A stretch of DNA of 64,000 bases, from positions 124,001-188,000 of the forward strand of contig JBQJBP010000002.1 in NCBI GenBank assembly GCA_052078155.1, in the 5' to 3' direction. This stretch comes from CAXBMB01 sp052078155 (GTDB taxonomy: Bacteria > Pseudomonadota > Alphaproteobacteria > Kiloniellales > DSM-21159). The translations under genes were made by a program, and so were the position numbers. Shown here piece after piece: positions 34,868-43,346 of this stretch (positions within the stretch are counted from its first letter, which is position 1; every line of letters begins with the position of its first letter). The notes below the pieces were generated by a model. The model made no database searches and was not told where the DNA came from. It saw only the letters and a program-made list of their open reading frames with translations.

Positions 34868-35659
34868 ATGACTGACGGCCCGCGCGTCTTTAACGAGACT
34901 TTGCTAGAGGTGAAAAACATCTCGCTCTCCTTTGGTGGTGTGAAGGCTCTGACCAACATTTCCTTCGACATCAAGAAGGGAGAGGTCCGTGCCATCATCG
35001 GCCCCAACGGAGCCGGTAAAACCTCCATGTTGAACGTCATCAACGGGTTCTATCACCCCCAGGAAGGCACGGTGACCTACCGCAACGAGGTGCGCAAAGC
35101 CATGCGCCCTCACCATGCTGCCACCCAGGGCATCGCCCGCACCTTCCAGAACGTGGCTCTCTTCAAAGGCATGTCGACCCTGGACAACATCATGACCGGG
35201 CGGCTGCTGAAGATGAAACGGAACTTCCTCTGGCAGGCCCTTTACTGGGGCCCCAACCAGAAGGAAGAGATCGAACACCGCGAGTTCTGTGAAAGCATCA
35301 TTGACTTCCTGGAAATCCAGTCCATCCGCAAAACCCCGGTGGGCCGCCTGCCCTACGGTCTGCAAAAGCGGGTCGAGCTGGCACGGGCTCTGGCCATGGA
35401 GCCGGAACTGCTGCTGCTGGATGAACCCATGGCCGGCATGAACGTGGAGGAAAAGGAAGACATGTCGCGCTTCATCCTCGACGTGAACGAACAGTACGGC
35501 ACCACCGTGGCCCTGATCGAACACGATATGGGCGTGGTGATGGACATTTCTGACCGCGTGGTGGTCCTGGACTACGGACGCAAACTGGGTGACGGCTCCC
35601 CCGAAGAAGTGAGCAGCAACCAAGATGTGATCGACGCCTATCTTGGCGTCAGCCACTAA
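34868..35659 (+). CDS. livG: Liv-type ABC transporter ATPase (LivG-like)
   Basis: A 263-residue cytoplasmic ATPase. Walker A is GPNGAGKT near residues 44-51, followed by MLNVINGFY (typical of LivG), the Q-loop in RTFQNVALF, a signature region with YGLQKRVELARALAMEP (a LivG-type variation of LSGGQ), and Walker B LLLLDEPMAGMN. The C-terminal extension (DVIDAYLGVSH) is the LivG-specific tail. It energises import together with LivF. The symbol indicates family, not leucine as substrate. It is 20 bases upstream of the first permease. Confidence 0.92.
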   Translation: MTDGPRVFNETLLEVKNISLSFGGVKALTNISFDIKKGEVRAIIGPNGAGKTSMLNVINGFYHPQEGTVTYRNEVRKAMRPHHAATQGIARTFQNVALFKGMSTLDNIMTGRLLKMKRNFLWQALYWGPNQKEEIEHREFCESIIDFLEIQSIRKTPVGRLPYGLQKRVELARALAMEPELLLLDEPMAGMNVEEKEDMSRFILDVNEQYGTTVALIEHDMGVVMDISDRVVVLDYGRKLGDGSPEEVSSNQDVIDAYLGVSH

Positions 35660-35679
35660 GCTGGGGAGCAATAAAAGGC

Positions 35680-36705
35680 ATGAATACCCAAAGTCTCCTT
35701 AAATGGCTGATCGGAACGCCGGCGATCATCATCCTGGTCGGTTTTCTGCTGCAGCTGCCCGGTGAACAGACCATCTGGTTCACCTGGCCTTACTTTATCG
35801 AAGTGCTGATTGCCGGCCTGCTGCAGGGGGTCATGTACTCTCTGGTGGCGCTCGGCTTTGTGCTGATCTTCAAGGCCTCGGGCGTGTTCAACTTCGCCCA
35901 GGGCTCTCTGGTGCTGTTCGGCGCGCTGACCATGGTGGGCTTCATGGAATGGGGTGTGCCCTGGCCCATCGCCTTCCTGATCACCGTCGGGGTCATGGTC
36001 ATTGTGGCCCTCGGTATTGAGCGGGTGGTGCTGCGGCCTCTGGTCAACCAGGAACACATCATCCTCTTCATGGCCACCATCGGCATCTTCTATTTCATGG
36101 ATGGCTTCGGTCAGACCCTCTGGGGGTCGGACATTAAGATCCTGGATATCGGGCTGCCCAACACCCCCATGGTGATCATGGACAACCCGGAAGCGGCTGC
36201 CGACAACCCCTGGAAATGGGGCATTCAGATCAATCAGTACGACATGATCGCAGCACTGATCGGAGCGGCCATGGTTGCAGTACTGGCTGTCTTCTTCCAG
36301 TACACCCGCATCGGTCGCGCCCTGCGCGCTGTGGCTGATGATCACCAGGCAGCTCTGTCTGTGGGTATCCCGCTGAAAACCATCTGGGTCATCGTCTGGT
36401 CCGTGGCCGGTATCGTGGCCCTGGTGGCCGGGGTGATCTGGGGCGGCAAGGCCGGGGTCCAGTTCTCTCTGGCGCTGATTGCCCTGAAAGCTCTGCCCGT
36501 GCTGATCCTGGGAGGCTTCACCTCCATCCCCGGGGCCATCATCGGCGGCCTGATCATTGGATCGAGTGAGCAGGTGGCAGAGGTCTTCCTGGGCCCGCTG
36601 GTTGGCGGCGCAATTCAGGAATGGTTCGCCTACATGCTGGCGCTGCTCTTCCTTCTCTTCCGTCCACAAGGCCTGTTTGGCGAAAAGATCATCGAGCGAG
36701 TGTAA
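35680..36705 (+). CDS. livH: Liv-type ABC permease (LivH-like)
   Basis: A 341-residue inner-membrane protein with about eight to nine helices. GLLQGVMYSLVALGFVLIFKASGVFNFAQG is the LivH signature, and RIGRALRAVADDHQAALSVGIPLKTIW carries the EAA-like loop that contacts the ATPase. It is longer than E. coli LivH (about 308), with extra periplasmic sequence near residues 148-185 (NPEAAADNPWKWGIQ). It forms the membrane channel with LivM, which starts 3 bases after the stop. Confidence 0.93.
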   Translation: MNTQSLLKWLIGTPAIIILVGFLLQLPGEQTIWFTWPYFIEVLIAGLLQGVMYSLVALGFVLIFKASGVFNFAQGSLVLFGALTMVGFMEWGVPWPIAFLITVGVMVIVALGIERVVLRPLVNQEHIILFMATIGIFYFMDGFGQTLWGSDIKILDIGLPNTPMVIMDNPEAAADNPWKWGIQINQYDMIAALIGAAMVAVLAVFFQYTRIGRALRAVADDHQAALSVGIPLKTIWVIVWSVAGIVALVAGVIWGGKAGVQFSLALIALKALPVLILGGFTSIPGAIIGGLIIGSSEQVAEVFLGPLVGGAIQEWFAYMLALLFLLFRPQGLFGEKIIERV

Positions 36706-36708
36706 CCC

Positions 36709-37788
36709 ATGATTTACCGCGAATCCGGCCAATTCAAAACGTCCTACAAGGCAGATCAAACGATCTTCCCCATCCTGCAGGACAAAATCGGCCTTCTCCT
36801 GCTTCTGGGTATCGCTCTTTTTGTCGTGCCCTTTGTCGCCAACGATTACTGGTTGAGCTCCATTCTGGTGCCCTTCCTGATCTTCTCCATGGCAGCCATC
36901 GGTCTGAACATTCTGACTGGCTACTGTGGGCAGCTCAGCCTGGGAACCGGTGGCTTCATGGCCTGTGGCGCCTACTTTGCCTACAAGCTCTCTGTCGCTT
37001 TCCCGGACCTCAACATCATCATCGTTTTCCTGCTGTCCGGTCTGGGCACAGCCGGGGTCGGAATCCTCTTTGGCATTCCCTCCCTGCGCATTAAAGGTTT
37101 CTATCTGGCCGTGGCCACGCTGGCGGCACAGTTCTTCCTGCTCTGGGTCTTCAACAAATTCCCCTGGTGGACGAACTACAGCCCCTCCGGCGTGATCTCG
37201 GCCCCGCCGCGGGCCGTTTTCGGTGACTTCTTCATCACCGGGACCGACGCCATGCCGGTGGCCAAGTATCTCTTCCTGCTGGTCTTCGTGGCCTTGCTGG
37301 CTCTGCTGGCCAAGAACATGACCCGCAGCCGCATCGGCCGCTCCTGGATGGCCATCCGGGACATGGACATTGCCGCAGAAATCATCGGCATCAAGCCCCT
37401 CTATGCCAAGCTGTCGGCTTTCGCCATCAGCTCCTTCTTCATCGGCATTGCCGGGGCACTCTGGGCCTTTGTTTACACCGGGTCAGTGGAAGCTCTGGCC
37501 TTTGAGATCAACGTCTCCTTCAAGGTGCTCTTCATGATCATCATCGGGGGCCTGGGCACCATCCTGGGATCGTTCCTGGGGGCAGGCTTCATCGTGTTGC
37601 TGCCGATCCTGCTGAACAACATCCCGGGGATGCTCGGACTGACCATCGCCACCGATCTGCTGGCGCACATCGAGTTCATGGTCTTTGGTGTGCTGATCAT
37701 CTTCTTCCTGATCGTGGAGCCCCACGGGCTGGCCAGGCTCTGGCAGATCGCCAAGGAGAAGCTGCGACTCTGGCCCTTCCCCTACTAA
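36709..37788 (+). CDS. livM: Liv-type ABC permease (LivM-like)
   Basis: A 359-residue inner-membrane protein. AIGLNILTGYCGQLSLGTGGFMACGAY is the LivM signature, TRSRIGRSWMAIRDMDIAAEIIGIKPLYAKL the EAA loop, and IIIGGLGTILGSFLGAGFIVLLP a conserved late segment. A 30-residue cytoplasmic N-terminus precedes the first helix. The stop is followed by 258 bases without a gene before the binding protein, containing an FNR-like half-palindrome at 37871. Confidence 0.93.
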   Translation: MIYRESGQFKTSYKADQTIFPILQDKIGLLLLLGIALFVVPFVANDYWLSSILVPFLIFSMAAIGLNILTGYCGQLSLGTGGFMACGAYFAYKLSVAFPDLNIIIVFLLSGLGTAGVGILFGIPSLRIKGFYLAVATLAAQFFLLWVFNKFPWWTNYSPSGVISAPPRAVFGDFFITGTDAMPVAKYLFLLVFVALLALLAKNMTRSRIGRSWMAIRDMDIAAEIIGIKPLYAKLSAFAISSFFIGIAGALWAFVYTGSVEALAFEINVSFKVLFMIIIGGLGTILGSFLGAGFIVLLPILLNNIPGMLGLTIATDLLAHIEFMVFGVLIIFFLIVEPHGLARLWQIAKEKLRLWPFPY

Positions 37789-37870
37789 CGGGAACGGCGG
37801 GAATTTCCATGGGGATGGCCGCGCCCCCCTGGAAGCTGAGTAAAGCGGCTCATGGAACCGGGTTCGGGTT

Positions 37871-37884
37871 CTGATCAAGATCAA
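37871..37884. promoter_or_regulatory. FNR/FixK-like sequence upstream of the binding-protein gene
   Basis: CTGAT-N4-ATCAA is one base off the TTGAT-N4-ATCAA consensus and continues with GG, as many alphaproteobacterial sites do. It is 163 bases before the ATG of the binding-protein gene. Functional relevance is uncertain. Confidence 0.3.
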
Positions 37885-38046
37885 GGACCCGCCTCCATGA
37901 ACGCTATTTAACTTGTTGGTGCAGGAGTTCTTTGTCAGGGAGAAAAGAATCGCAAAGCGATTCCCATCCAGGAGAAATTGCTCTAGCGTTCCATACATGT
38001 CTGAAACCAGGGTGCTTTAAGACACCCGCCAAGGGAGGTAGACAGC

Positions 38047-39357
38047 ATGAAGTTGAAAACCATTTTGGCAGCAGCTCTGGGTGCTGCTGTACTGTCCGCA
38101 CCAATCGCGGAACAGGCTCTGGCCGAGGGAGAACAGTATTTCCCCATCCTGAGCTATCGCTCCGGTCCTTACGCACCGAACGGCATTCCTTTTGCCAACG
38201 GTTATGCCGATTACCTGAACATGCTCAACGAGCGTGACGGCGGCATCAACGGCGTGAAAATCGCCATTGAAGAATGTGACACCGGCTACAACACCGACCG
38301 TGGTGTTGAGTGCTACGACCGTCTGAAAAACGCTGGCCCGTCCGAGCCTGCCGTCTGGAACCCGCTTTCCACCGGTATCACCTACGCTCTGATCGACCGC
38401 GTGACCGCAGACAAGTCTCCGCTGATCTCCATGGGTTACGGCCGTGCTGATGCCTCTGTCGGTTCTGTCTTCCCCTACATCTTCACCACGCCCGCCACTT
38501 ACTGGGCCGGTGCTGATGCCGCCATTCAGTACATCTCTGCCGAAAACGGCGGCAACCTGAACGGCAAGAAGATCGCGCTGGTGTACCATGACTCCGCTTA
38601 TGGCCGTGAGCCGATCAAAACCCTGGAGCGTCTGAGCGCTGAAGAAGGTTTCGAATTCTTCAAGTTCCCCGTCGCCCACCCGGGTCTGGAACAGAAAGCC
38701 ACCTGGCTGCAGATCGGTCGTCAGGTCCGTCCTGACTATGTGATCATGTGGGGCTGGGGCGTGATGAACTCCACAGCCATTAAAGAAGCCGCTGCTGTTG
38801 GCTTCCCCATGGACAAGTTCATCGGCGTCTGGTGGTCCGGTTCTGAAAACGACGTGCGTCCTGCCGGCGCCGCCGCCAAGGGCTACAAAGCTCTGAACTT
38901 CCACTCTCCGGGTGCTTCCTTCCCTGCCATGCAGGACATCATCACCCACGTGGTGAAGAAGGGTAACTCCCAGGTTGACGGCGAAGACAAGGTCGGTGAA
39001 GTGCTCTACAACCGCGGTGTCATGAACGCCATTCTGGCCACTGAAGCCGTGCGCACGGCCCAGGGCAAGTTCGGCAATCGTGTGCTGACCGGTGAAGAAG
39101 TTCGCTGGGGTCTGGAAAATCTGGCCATCGACGACGCCCGCTGGAAAGAGCTGGGTCTGGAAGGCTTTGCCAACCCCATCGCCCTGTCCTGCAACGACCA
39201 CGAAGGTGGTGGTTCTGCTTTCATTCAGCAGTGGGACGGCACCAAGTGGAGCCAGCTTTCCGACTGGATCGCTCCGCGTCGTGACGAACTTCGTAAAGCC
39301 TACGAAGCGTCCGCCAACCAGTACGCTCAGGAAAAAGGCATCACGCCTGGCTGCTAA
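38047..39357 (+). CDS. Liv-type periplasmic substrate-binding protein
   Basis: A 436-residue exported protein. The signal peptide (MKLKTILAAALGAAVLSAPI..., cleavage after QALA, about residue 26) leads into a type I periplasmic-binding fold: YFPILSYRSGPYAPNGIPFANGYADYLNMLN, IAIEECDTGYNTDRGVECYDRL, and IALVYHDSAYGREPIKTLE. The opening lacks the usual GVxxPLTG start of leucine-binding proteins and is the variant found beside CoA-ligase genes; an aromatic or aliphatic carboxylate ligand is therefore more likely than an amino acid. Codon usage is strongly biased to preferred codons (GGT, CGT, CTG), consistent with high expression. GGGAGGTAGACAGC precedes the ATG. Confidence 0.9.
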   Translation: MKLKTILAAALGAAVLSAPIAEQALAEGEQYFPILSYRSGPYAPNGIPFANGYADYLNMLNERDGGINGVKIAIEECDTGYNTDRGVECYDRLKNAGPSEPAVWNPLSTGITYALIDRVTADKSPLISMGYGRADASVGSVFPYIFTTPATYWAGADAAIQYISAENGGNLNGKKIALVYHDSAYGREPIKTLERLSAEEGFEFFKFPVAHPGLEQKATWLQIGRQVRPDYVIMWGWGVMNSTAIKEAAAVGFPMDKFIGVWWSGSENDVRPAGAAAKGYKALNFHSPGASFPAMQDIITHVVKKGNSQVDGEDKVGEVLYNRGVMNAILATEAVRTAQGKFGNRVLTGEEVRWGLENLAIDDARWKELGLEGFANPIALSCNDHEGGGSAFIQQWDGTKWSQLSDWIAPRRDELRKAYEASANQYAQEKGITPGC

Positions 39358-39373
39358 GCGTACGTGAGAAAAG

Positions 39374-39423
39374 CCTCTCTGCCGCCGCCCCGGTCCCTCG
39401 GGATCTGGCGCGGTGGTAGAGAG
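39374..39423 (+). other. stem-loop after the binding-protein gene
   Basis: CTCTCTGCCGCCGC pairs with GCGGTGGTAGAGAG, with two G-U pairs, around a GC-rich loop. No T-run follows, so it may stabilise the upstream mRNA or attenuate readthrough into livF rather than fully terminate. Confidence 0.5.
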
Positions 39424-39470
39424 ACTTCTTCCGACCATCTCACTTTTGGCCTGAGGCAACAGTCGGCGCG

Positions 39471-39510
39471 AACTGACGTCACCCGAAACTGACGTCGCTC
39501 CAAACTGACA
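39471..39510. repeat. three AACTGAC repeats with 16-base period
   Basis: AACTGAC occurs at 39471, 39487 and 39503; the first two continue as AACTGACGTC. They lie in the 355-base gap between the binding-protein gene and livF, about 205-240 bases upstream of livF. Nothing else is supported in 39424-39712. Confidence 0.5.
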
Positions 39511-39712
39511 GGCAGAGGCACAACCGCTGCGCCTTCGCACCCCAGGCCCAAAATGAGAGTGTCGGACGACAACAATTGTTCAGATCGGCAAGGGCTCTCC
39601 AGCCAATGCCATTTGAGCAGACAATCGTTCTGACAAGCCTGTCTTTCTGACAACTCTGTCACCCAATTCTCTTTGCCCCCGGGCCGAGACACTTGAGTAG
39701 AGGTTCTCCATC

Positions 39713-40558
39713 ATGAGCCAAGCCGCTCCTGCCGCAACACAACAGGTCGACAGCGCTGAAAACCTGCTGACCGTCAACAACATCGAGGTCATCTACGACC
39801 ACGTGATCTTGGTGCTGAAGGGGGTGTCCCTGGCTGTACCCAAAGGCGGGATTGTCGCGCTGCTGGGCGCCAACGGTGCCGGGAAAACCACCACCCTGAA
39901 AGCCATTTCCAACCTGCTGCGTGCCGAACGCGGTGAGGTCACCAAAGGCAACATTGAGCTGTCCGGCCAGGCCGTGGAAAAACTGACGGCCAACGACCTG
40001 GTGCGGCGCGGCTGCATTCAGGTGATGGAAGGCCGCCACTGCTTTGAGCACCTGACCATTGAAGAAAACCTGATGACAGGTGCCTACACTCGCCGGGAAG
40101 GCAATGCAGAAATCAGGCGCGATCTGGACATGGTCTACAACTACTTCCCCCGCCTGAAAGAACGCCGCAGCTCGCTGGCGGGCTACACCTCTGGCGGTGA
40201 ACAGCAAATGTGCGCCATCGGCCGCGCCCTGATGAGTAACCCGAACCTGGTCTTGCTGGACGAACCCTCCATGGGTCTGGCCCCGCAGCTGGTGGAACAG
40301 ATCTTCGAGATCGTTAAGACCATTAACGAAAAAGAGGGGGTCTCCATCCTGCTGGCTGAGCAGAACACCAACGTGGCCCTGAAGTACGCCAAGTATGGCT
40401 ACATCCTGGAAAACGGCCGCGTGGTGATGGATGGCACGGCCAAAGATCTGCGGGAAAACGAAGACGTGAAGGAATTCTATCTGGGGATTTCCTCCACCGG
40501 CCGGAAGTCTTACCGCGACACCAAGAACTACCGTCGCCGCAAGCGGTGGCTGGCCTGA
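39713..40558 (+). CDS. livF: Liv-type ABC transporter ATPase (LivF-like)
   Basis: A 281-residue ATPase, the partner of LivG. Walker A is GANGAGKT near residue 52, followed by TLKAISNLL; the signature region reads TSGGEQQMCAIGRALMSNP and Walker B is LVLLDEPSMGLAP, a typical LivF ending. It is some 45 residues longer than E. coli LivF because of a polar N-terminal tail and a basic C-terminal tail (KSYRDTKNYRRRKRWLA). That RRRKR tail is common in ATPases of the CoA-ligase-associated clusters and might contact RNA, membrane or a partner; inference only. The gene lies 103 bases ahead of the PaaK-like gene. Confidence 0.92.
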   Translation: MSQAAPAATQQVDSAENLLTVNNIEVIYDHVILVLKGVSLAVPKGGIVALLGANGAGKTTTLKAISNLLRAERGEVTKGNIELSGQAVEKLTANDLVRRGCIQVMEGRHCFEHLTIEENLMTGAYTRREGNAEIRRDLDMVYNYFPRLKERRSSLAGYTSGGEQQMCAIGRALMSNPNLVLLDEPSMGLAPQLVEQIFEIVKTINEKEGVSILLAEQNTNVALKYAKYGYILENGRVVMDGTAKDLRENEDVKEFYLGISSTGRKSYRDTKNYRRRKRWLA

Positions 40559-40661
40559 TCCGCGCTTGGTACGCGGCGGCAACTGACACAAAAAGTGAGG
40601 GAGTTCATCGCGCCGGTGGGCTCCCTTTTCTCCTTATTCGACAGGTTGAAAGACAGGTTCC

Positions 40662-41912
40662 ATGACCGACTATTACGATTCCCTGGAAACCCGGAATCCG
40701 GACCAGCGCGAAGCCGAGCAACTGACGGCCCTGCGTGAACAGGTGGCCCATGCCAAAGCCAAAACCAGAGGTTATGGCCAGCGTCTGGCCGATGTTGATC
40801 CGGCCAGCCTGACCTCTCTGTCGTCCCTGGCCAGCCTGCCGGTTACCCGCAAGTCGGATTTGCTCTCCCTGCAGTCTGCCGACAATCCCTTTGGCGGTTT
40901 CAATGCCGTAGAACCGGGCCGTGCCGGACGCATCTTTGTCTCGCCCGGCCCCATCTATGAGCTGGAAGCCGTGGAAAGTGACTACCAGCGCGCCGGTCGC
41001 GCTCTGTTTGCCGCCGGTTTTCGCCCCGGCGACATGGTCTACAACACCTTTGCCTATCATCTGACCCCGGGGGGCTGGATCATGGACGCCGCTGCCCGCG
41101 CCAATGGCTGTGCGGTGGTTCCGGCTGGTATCGGCAACACGGAACAACAGATTGCTGCCCTGGCCCACCTGCGGCCCCAGGGCTATGCCGGCACGCCGGA
41201 CTTCCTGAAGATCTTGCTGGACAAAGGGATTGAAGCCGGTCTCGACCTCAGCTCCATCAGCAAAGCACTGGTCTCCGGTGGGGCGCTGTTCCCCTCCTTG
41301 CGGGCAGAATACGCCGAGCGCGGTGTTCAGGTGCTGCAGTGCTATGCCACTGCAGAACTGGGGCTGGTGGGCTATGAAACCGCGGACGCCGACGGCACGG
41401 CGCTGGAGGGCATGATCCTGGACGAAGGCGTCATTGTGGAAATCGTGCGCCCCGGCACCGGCGATCCGGTGGCCGACGGCGAAGTCGGTGAAGTGGTGGT
41501 CACCACCTTCAATCCCGCCTATCCGCTGATCCGCTTTGCCACCGGTGACCTGTCTGCCGTCCTGACCGGCAGCAGTGCCTGTGGCCGCACCAACCGCCGG
41601 ATCAAAGGTTGGATGGGCCGGGCCGACCAGACCACCAAGATCAAGGGCATGTTTGTGCATCCCGAACAGGTGGCCGACATCGTCGCCCGTCATCCGGAAG
41701 TCACCAAAGCCCGCCTGATCGCCGAGCGTCAGGGTGAAAACGACGCCATGCGTCTGCAGGTAGAGGTCACCAGCCAGGCCGAAGGTCTCGAAAACGCGGT
41801 GGCTGAAAGCCTGCAGGCCATGACCAAGATGCGCGGCGCCGTCGAACTGATGGCTCCCGGCAGCCTGCCCAACGACGGCAAGGTCATCGACGACCAACGC
41901 TCTTACGACTGA
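40662..41912 (+). CDS. PaaK-like adenylate-forming protein with atypical P-loop
   Basis: A 416-residue protein of the phenylacetate-CoA ligase family. C-terminal motifs are conserved: CYATAELGLVGYE (A5-like), IRFATGDLSAV (A7), DQTTKIKGMFVHPEQV (A8/hinge) and DGKVIDDQR with the expected Lys. However, where PaaK has the ATP-binding SSGTTG(K/R)PT loop, this protein reads VSPGPIYE (residues 93-100). The N-terminal YY-E-R-P-like opening (YDSLETRNPDQRE) is present. It may activate an aromatic or aliphatic acid delivered by the Liv transporter, or use a different phosphate-binding loop. It closes the cluster and is preceded by GACAGG at a proper distance. Confidence 0.85.
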   Translation: MTDYYDSLETRNPDQREAEQLTALREQVAHAKAKTRGYGQRLADVDPASLTSLSSLASLPVTRKSDLLSLQSADNPFGGFNAVEPGRAGRIFVSPGPIYELEAVESDYQRAGRALFAAGFRPGDMVYNTFAYHLTPGGWIMDAAARANGCAVVPAGIGNTEQQIAALAHLRPQGYAGTPDFLKILLDKGIEAGLDLSSISKALVSGGALFPSLRAEYAERGVQVLQCYATAELGLVGYETADADGTALEGMILDEGVIVEIVRPGTGDPVADGEVGEVVVTTFNPAYPLIRFATGDLSAVLTGSSACGRTNRRIKGWMGRADQTTKIKGMFVHPEQVADIVARHPEVTKARLIAERQGENDAMRLQVEVTSQAEGLENAVAESLQAMTKMRGAVELMAPGSLPNDGKVIDDQRSYD

Positions 41913-42057
41913 CGGTTTTTCCTGTCAGGCGCCCAGAACTGACCCGACAACAGCCAGCCCTCCAGATTAGTCTGTGGCTGGCTGTATTGCGTGTGGGTCA
42001 GAAATAGTAACAGAGTCCGCTTGACCGAGCGCCGGGTCAGGCGTAGGGGCTAGATCC

Positions 42058-42852
42058 ATGAGCGATCACCAAAACCACTTTTATGACGGGCTGGGCCTGA
42101 CCCTCTGGCGGCAGGCCATCACACCGGAAGAAACCCAGGCTGAAGTCGATTTCCTGGTTGAGGCGCTGGACATCAGCGCCCCGGCCCGGCTGCTGGATCT
42201 GCCCTGTGGCAATGGGCGGCATGCTCTGCCGCTGGCCAATGAGGGGTTTCAGGTCGTCGGCATTGACCGTTCAGACGCGTTTCTGGAAGAAGCCAGAGAT
42301 CAGGCCGATGGCCAGGATCTGGACATCCAGTTTCTGAACCAGGACATCCGCACCCTGTCTTACGAAGAGGCGTTTGACGGCGCCTACTGTCTTGGCAACT
42401 CCCTCAGCCTCTTTGACCGCAAAGGCATGGGGCAATTTTTCTCAAGTGTCGCCCGCGCCCTGGTGCCTGGCGGTCGCTTCGTCATGGAAAGCGGCAATCT
42501 GGCCGAATGCCTGCTGCCGAATTTTGAAGATCGACTTTGGTATCCGGTGGGTGATCTGCTGGTCCTGATGGAAAATGACTATGACCCGGCGGAAGGTCAG
42601 CTGACCACTGACTACACCATCATTCGCTCACCCGGCTCCGTCAACAGCAGCAGCAATGGGCATTCCGTTATCCTGCAGGGCAGTCCACAGCAGGAAACCC
42701 GGCAGCTCAGACAGTGGATCTACAGCTTGTCTGAAATCCGGCATCTGCTGGGGGAAGCCGGACTGGCGCTGGCAGGCTTCTGCGCAGATACCGATGGCAC
42801 CCCATTTGAAATGGGGTGCGAACGCATCTTCATCGTGGCGGAGCGGGTGTAA
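42058..42852 (+). CDS. class I SAM-dependent methyltransferase
   Basis: A 264-residue cytosolic protein. Motif I is LLDLPCGNGRHALPLA near residues 44-59, with the acidic VVGIDRSDAFL strand end, DIRTLSYEEAFDGAYCLGNSLSLF as motifs II/III, and ALVPGGRFVMESG. The LPCGNGRHA variant and the Phe/Tyr-rich N-terminus (FYDGLGLTLWR) fit the Methyltransf_25 group. The acceptor is unknown. It follows the Liv/CoA-ligase cluster by 145 bases on the same strand, but there is no clear sign it belongs to it. Confidence 0.85.
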   Translation: MSDHQNHFYDGLGLTLWRQAITPEETQAEVDFLVEALDISAPARLLDLPCGNGRHALPLANEGFQVVGIDRSDAFLEEARDQADGQDLDIQFLNQDIRTLSYEEAFDGAYCLGNSLSLFDRKGMGQFFSSVARALVPGGRFVMESGNLAECLLPNFEDRLWYPVGDLLVLMENDYDPAEGQLTTDYTIIRSPGSVNSSSNGHSVILQGSPQQETRQLRQWIYSLSEIRHLLGEAGLALAGFCADTDGTPFEMGCERIFIVAERV

Positions 42853-43121
42853 ACAGCCAGGCGGGTCAAAGCCAGACCCAGCGCCGGATTGACCACCCAA
42901 GTGAAAGCCGGAATGAAAGCCGGATTCAAACGGGGTTCACGGCCGGATTCCCTGTGGCACACACAAAAAATCACGCCGCGGAAACAAATCTCATTTTCGC
43001 CACATTTTGGGCCAAGGTCGGTCACAAGCCCCTCCCACCTTGTTAGTCATAGAGACTTCCCCTCTCTCAAAAAGGCCAGTCAGTCAGCCTTCTCGTCTCC
43101 CCCCCGAGGAAAGATTGACCT
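42853..43121 (+). other. gene-free stretch, possible small-RNA region
   Basis: No ORF here looks real. Near 42901-42930 the motif GAAAGCCGGA is repeated 12 bases apart. An intrinsic terminator follows at 43122 although the nearest upstream gene ended 270 bases earlier, so a short non-coding transcript is possible. No known RNA family is recognised. Confidence 0.3.
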
Positions 43122-43160
43122 GCAGCGACCGGGCCCGACCCCCGGTCGCTGCTTTCGTTT
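43122..43160 (+). terminator. strong terminator upstream of the ccm cluster
   Basis: GCAGCGACCGGG (43122-43133) pairs perfectly with CCCGGTCGCTGC (43141-43152) across 7 bases, followed by TTTCGTTTT. Confidence 0.92.
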
Positions 43161-43189
43161 TGGCGTCTCACTCTAAGAACAGGCCCTGC

Positions 43190-43203
43190 CTGCTCTAGAT
43201 CAA
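43190..43203. promoter_or_regulatory. candidate FNR/FixK site upstream of ccmA
   Basis: CTGCT-CTAG-ATCAA continues with GG; it differs from the consensus TTGAT-N4-ATCAA at two positions of the left half. It lies 157 bases before the ccmA ATG. A possible fragment of the dispersed repeat (GATCGGTTTA) is seen at 43283. Confidence 0.35.
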
Positions 43204-43346
43204 GGACCTAAGCGAGCCCCTGGGATAAAAGCCGTGTTGTGGGAGGCTGGGTCCCGACTACTGCCTCTTGCTCTAACGAAAGATCGGTTTAAAAGTACAG
43301 CAGCGCTGAACAGCAGCAGCTGACCTGTGGGGGACAGAACAACAAG

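Noticed and set aside
42889..43176. 95-residue plus-strand frame before ccmA
   Set aside because: Low-complexity Ser/Pro/Arg composition and it runs through the strong terminator at 43122.
43260..43292. Further copy of the RIME-like element upstream of ccmA
   Set aside because: Only GATCGGTTTA plus a displaced CTCTAA match; too short to call as a copy.
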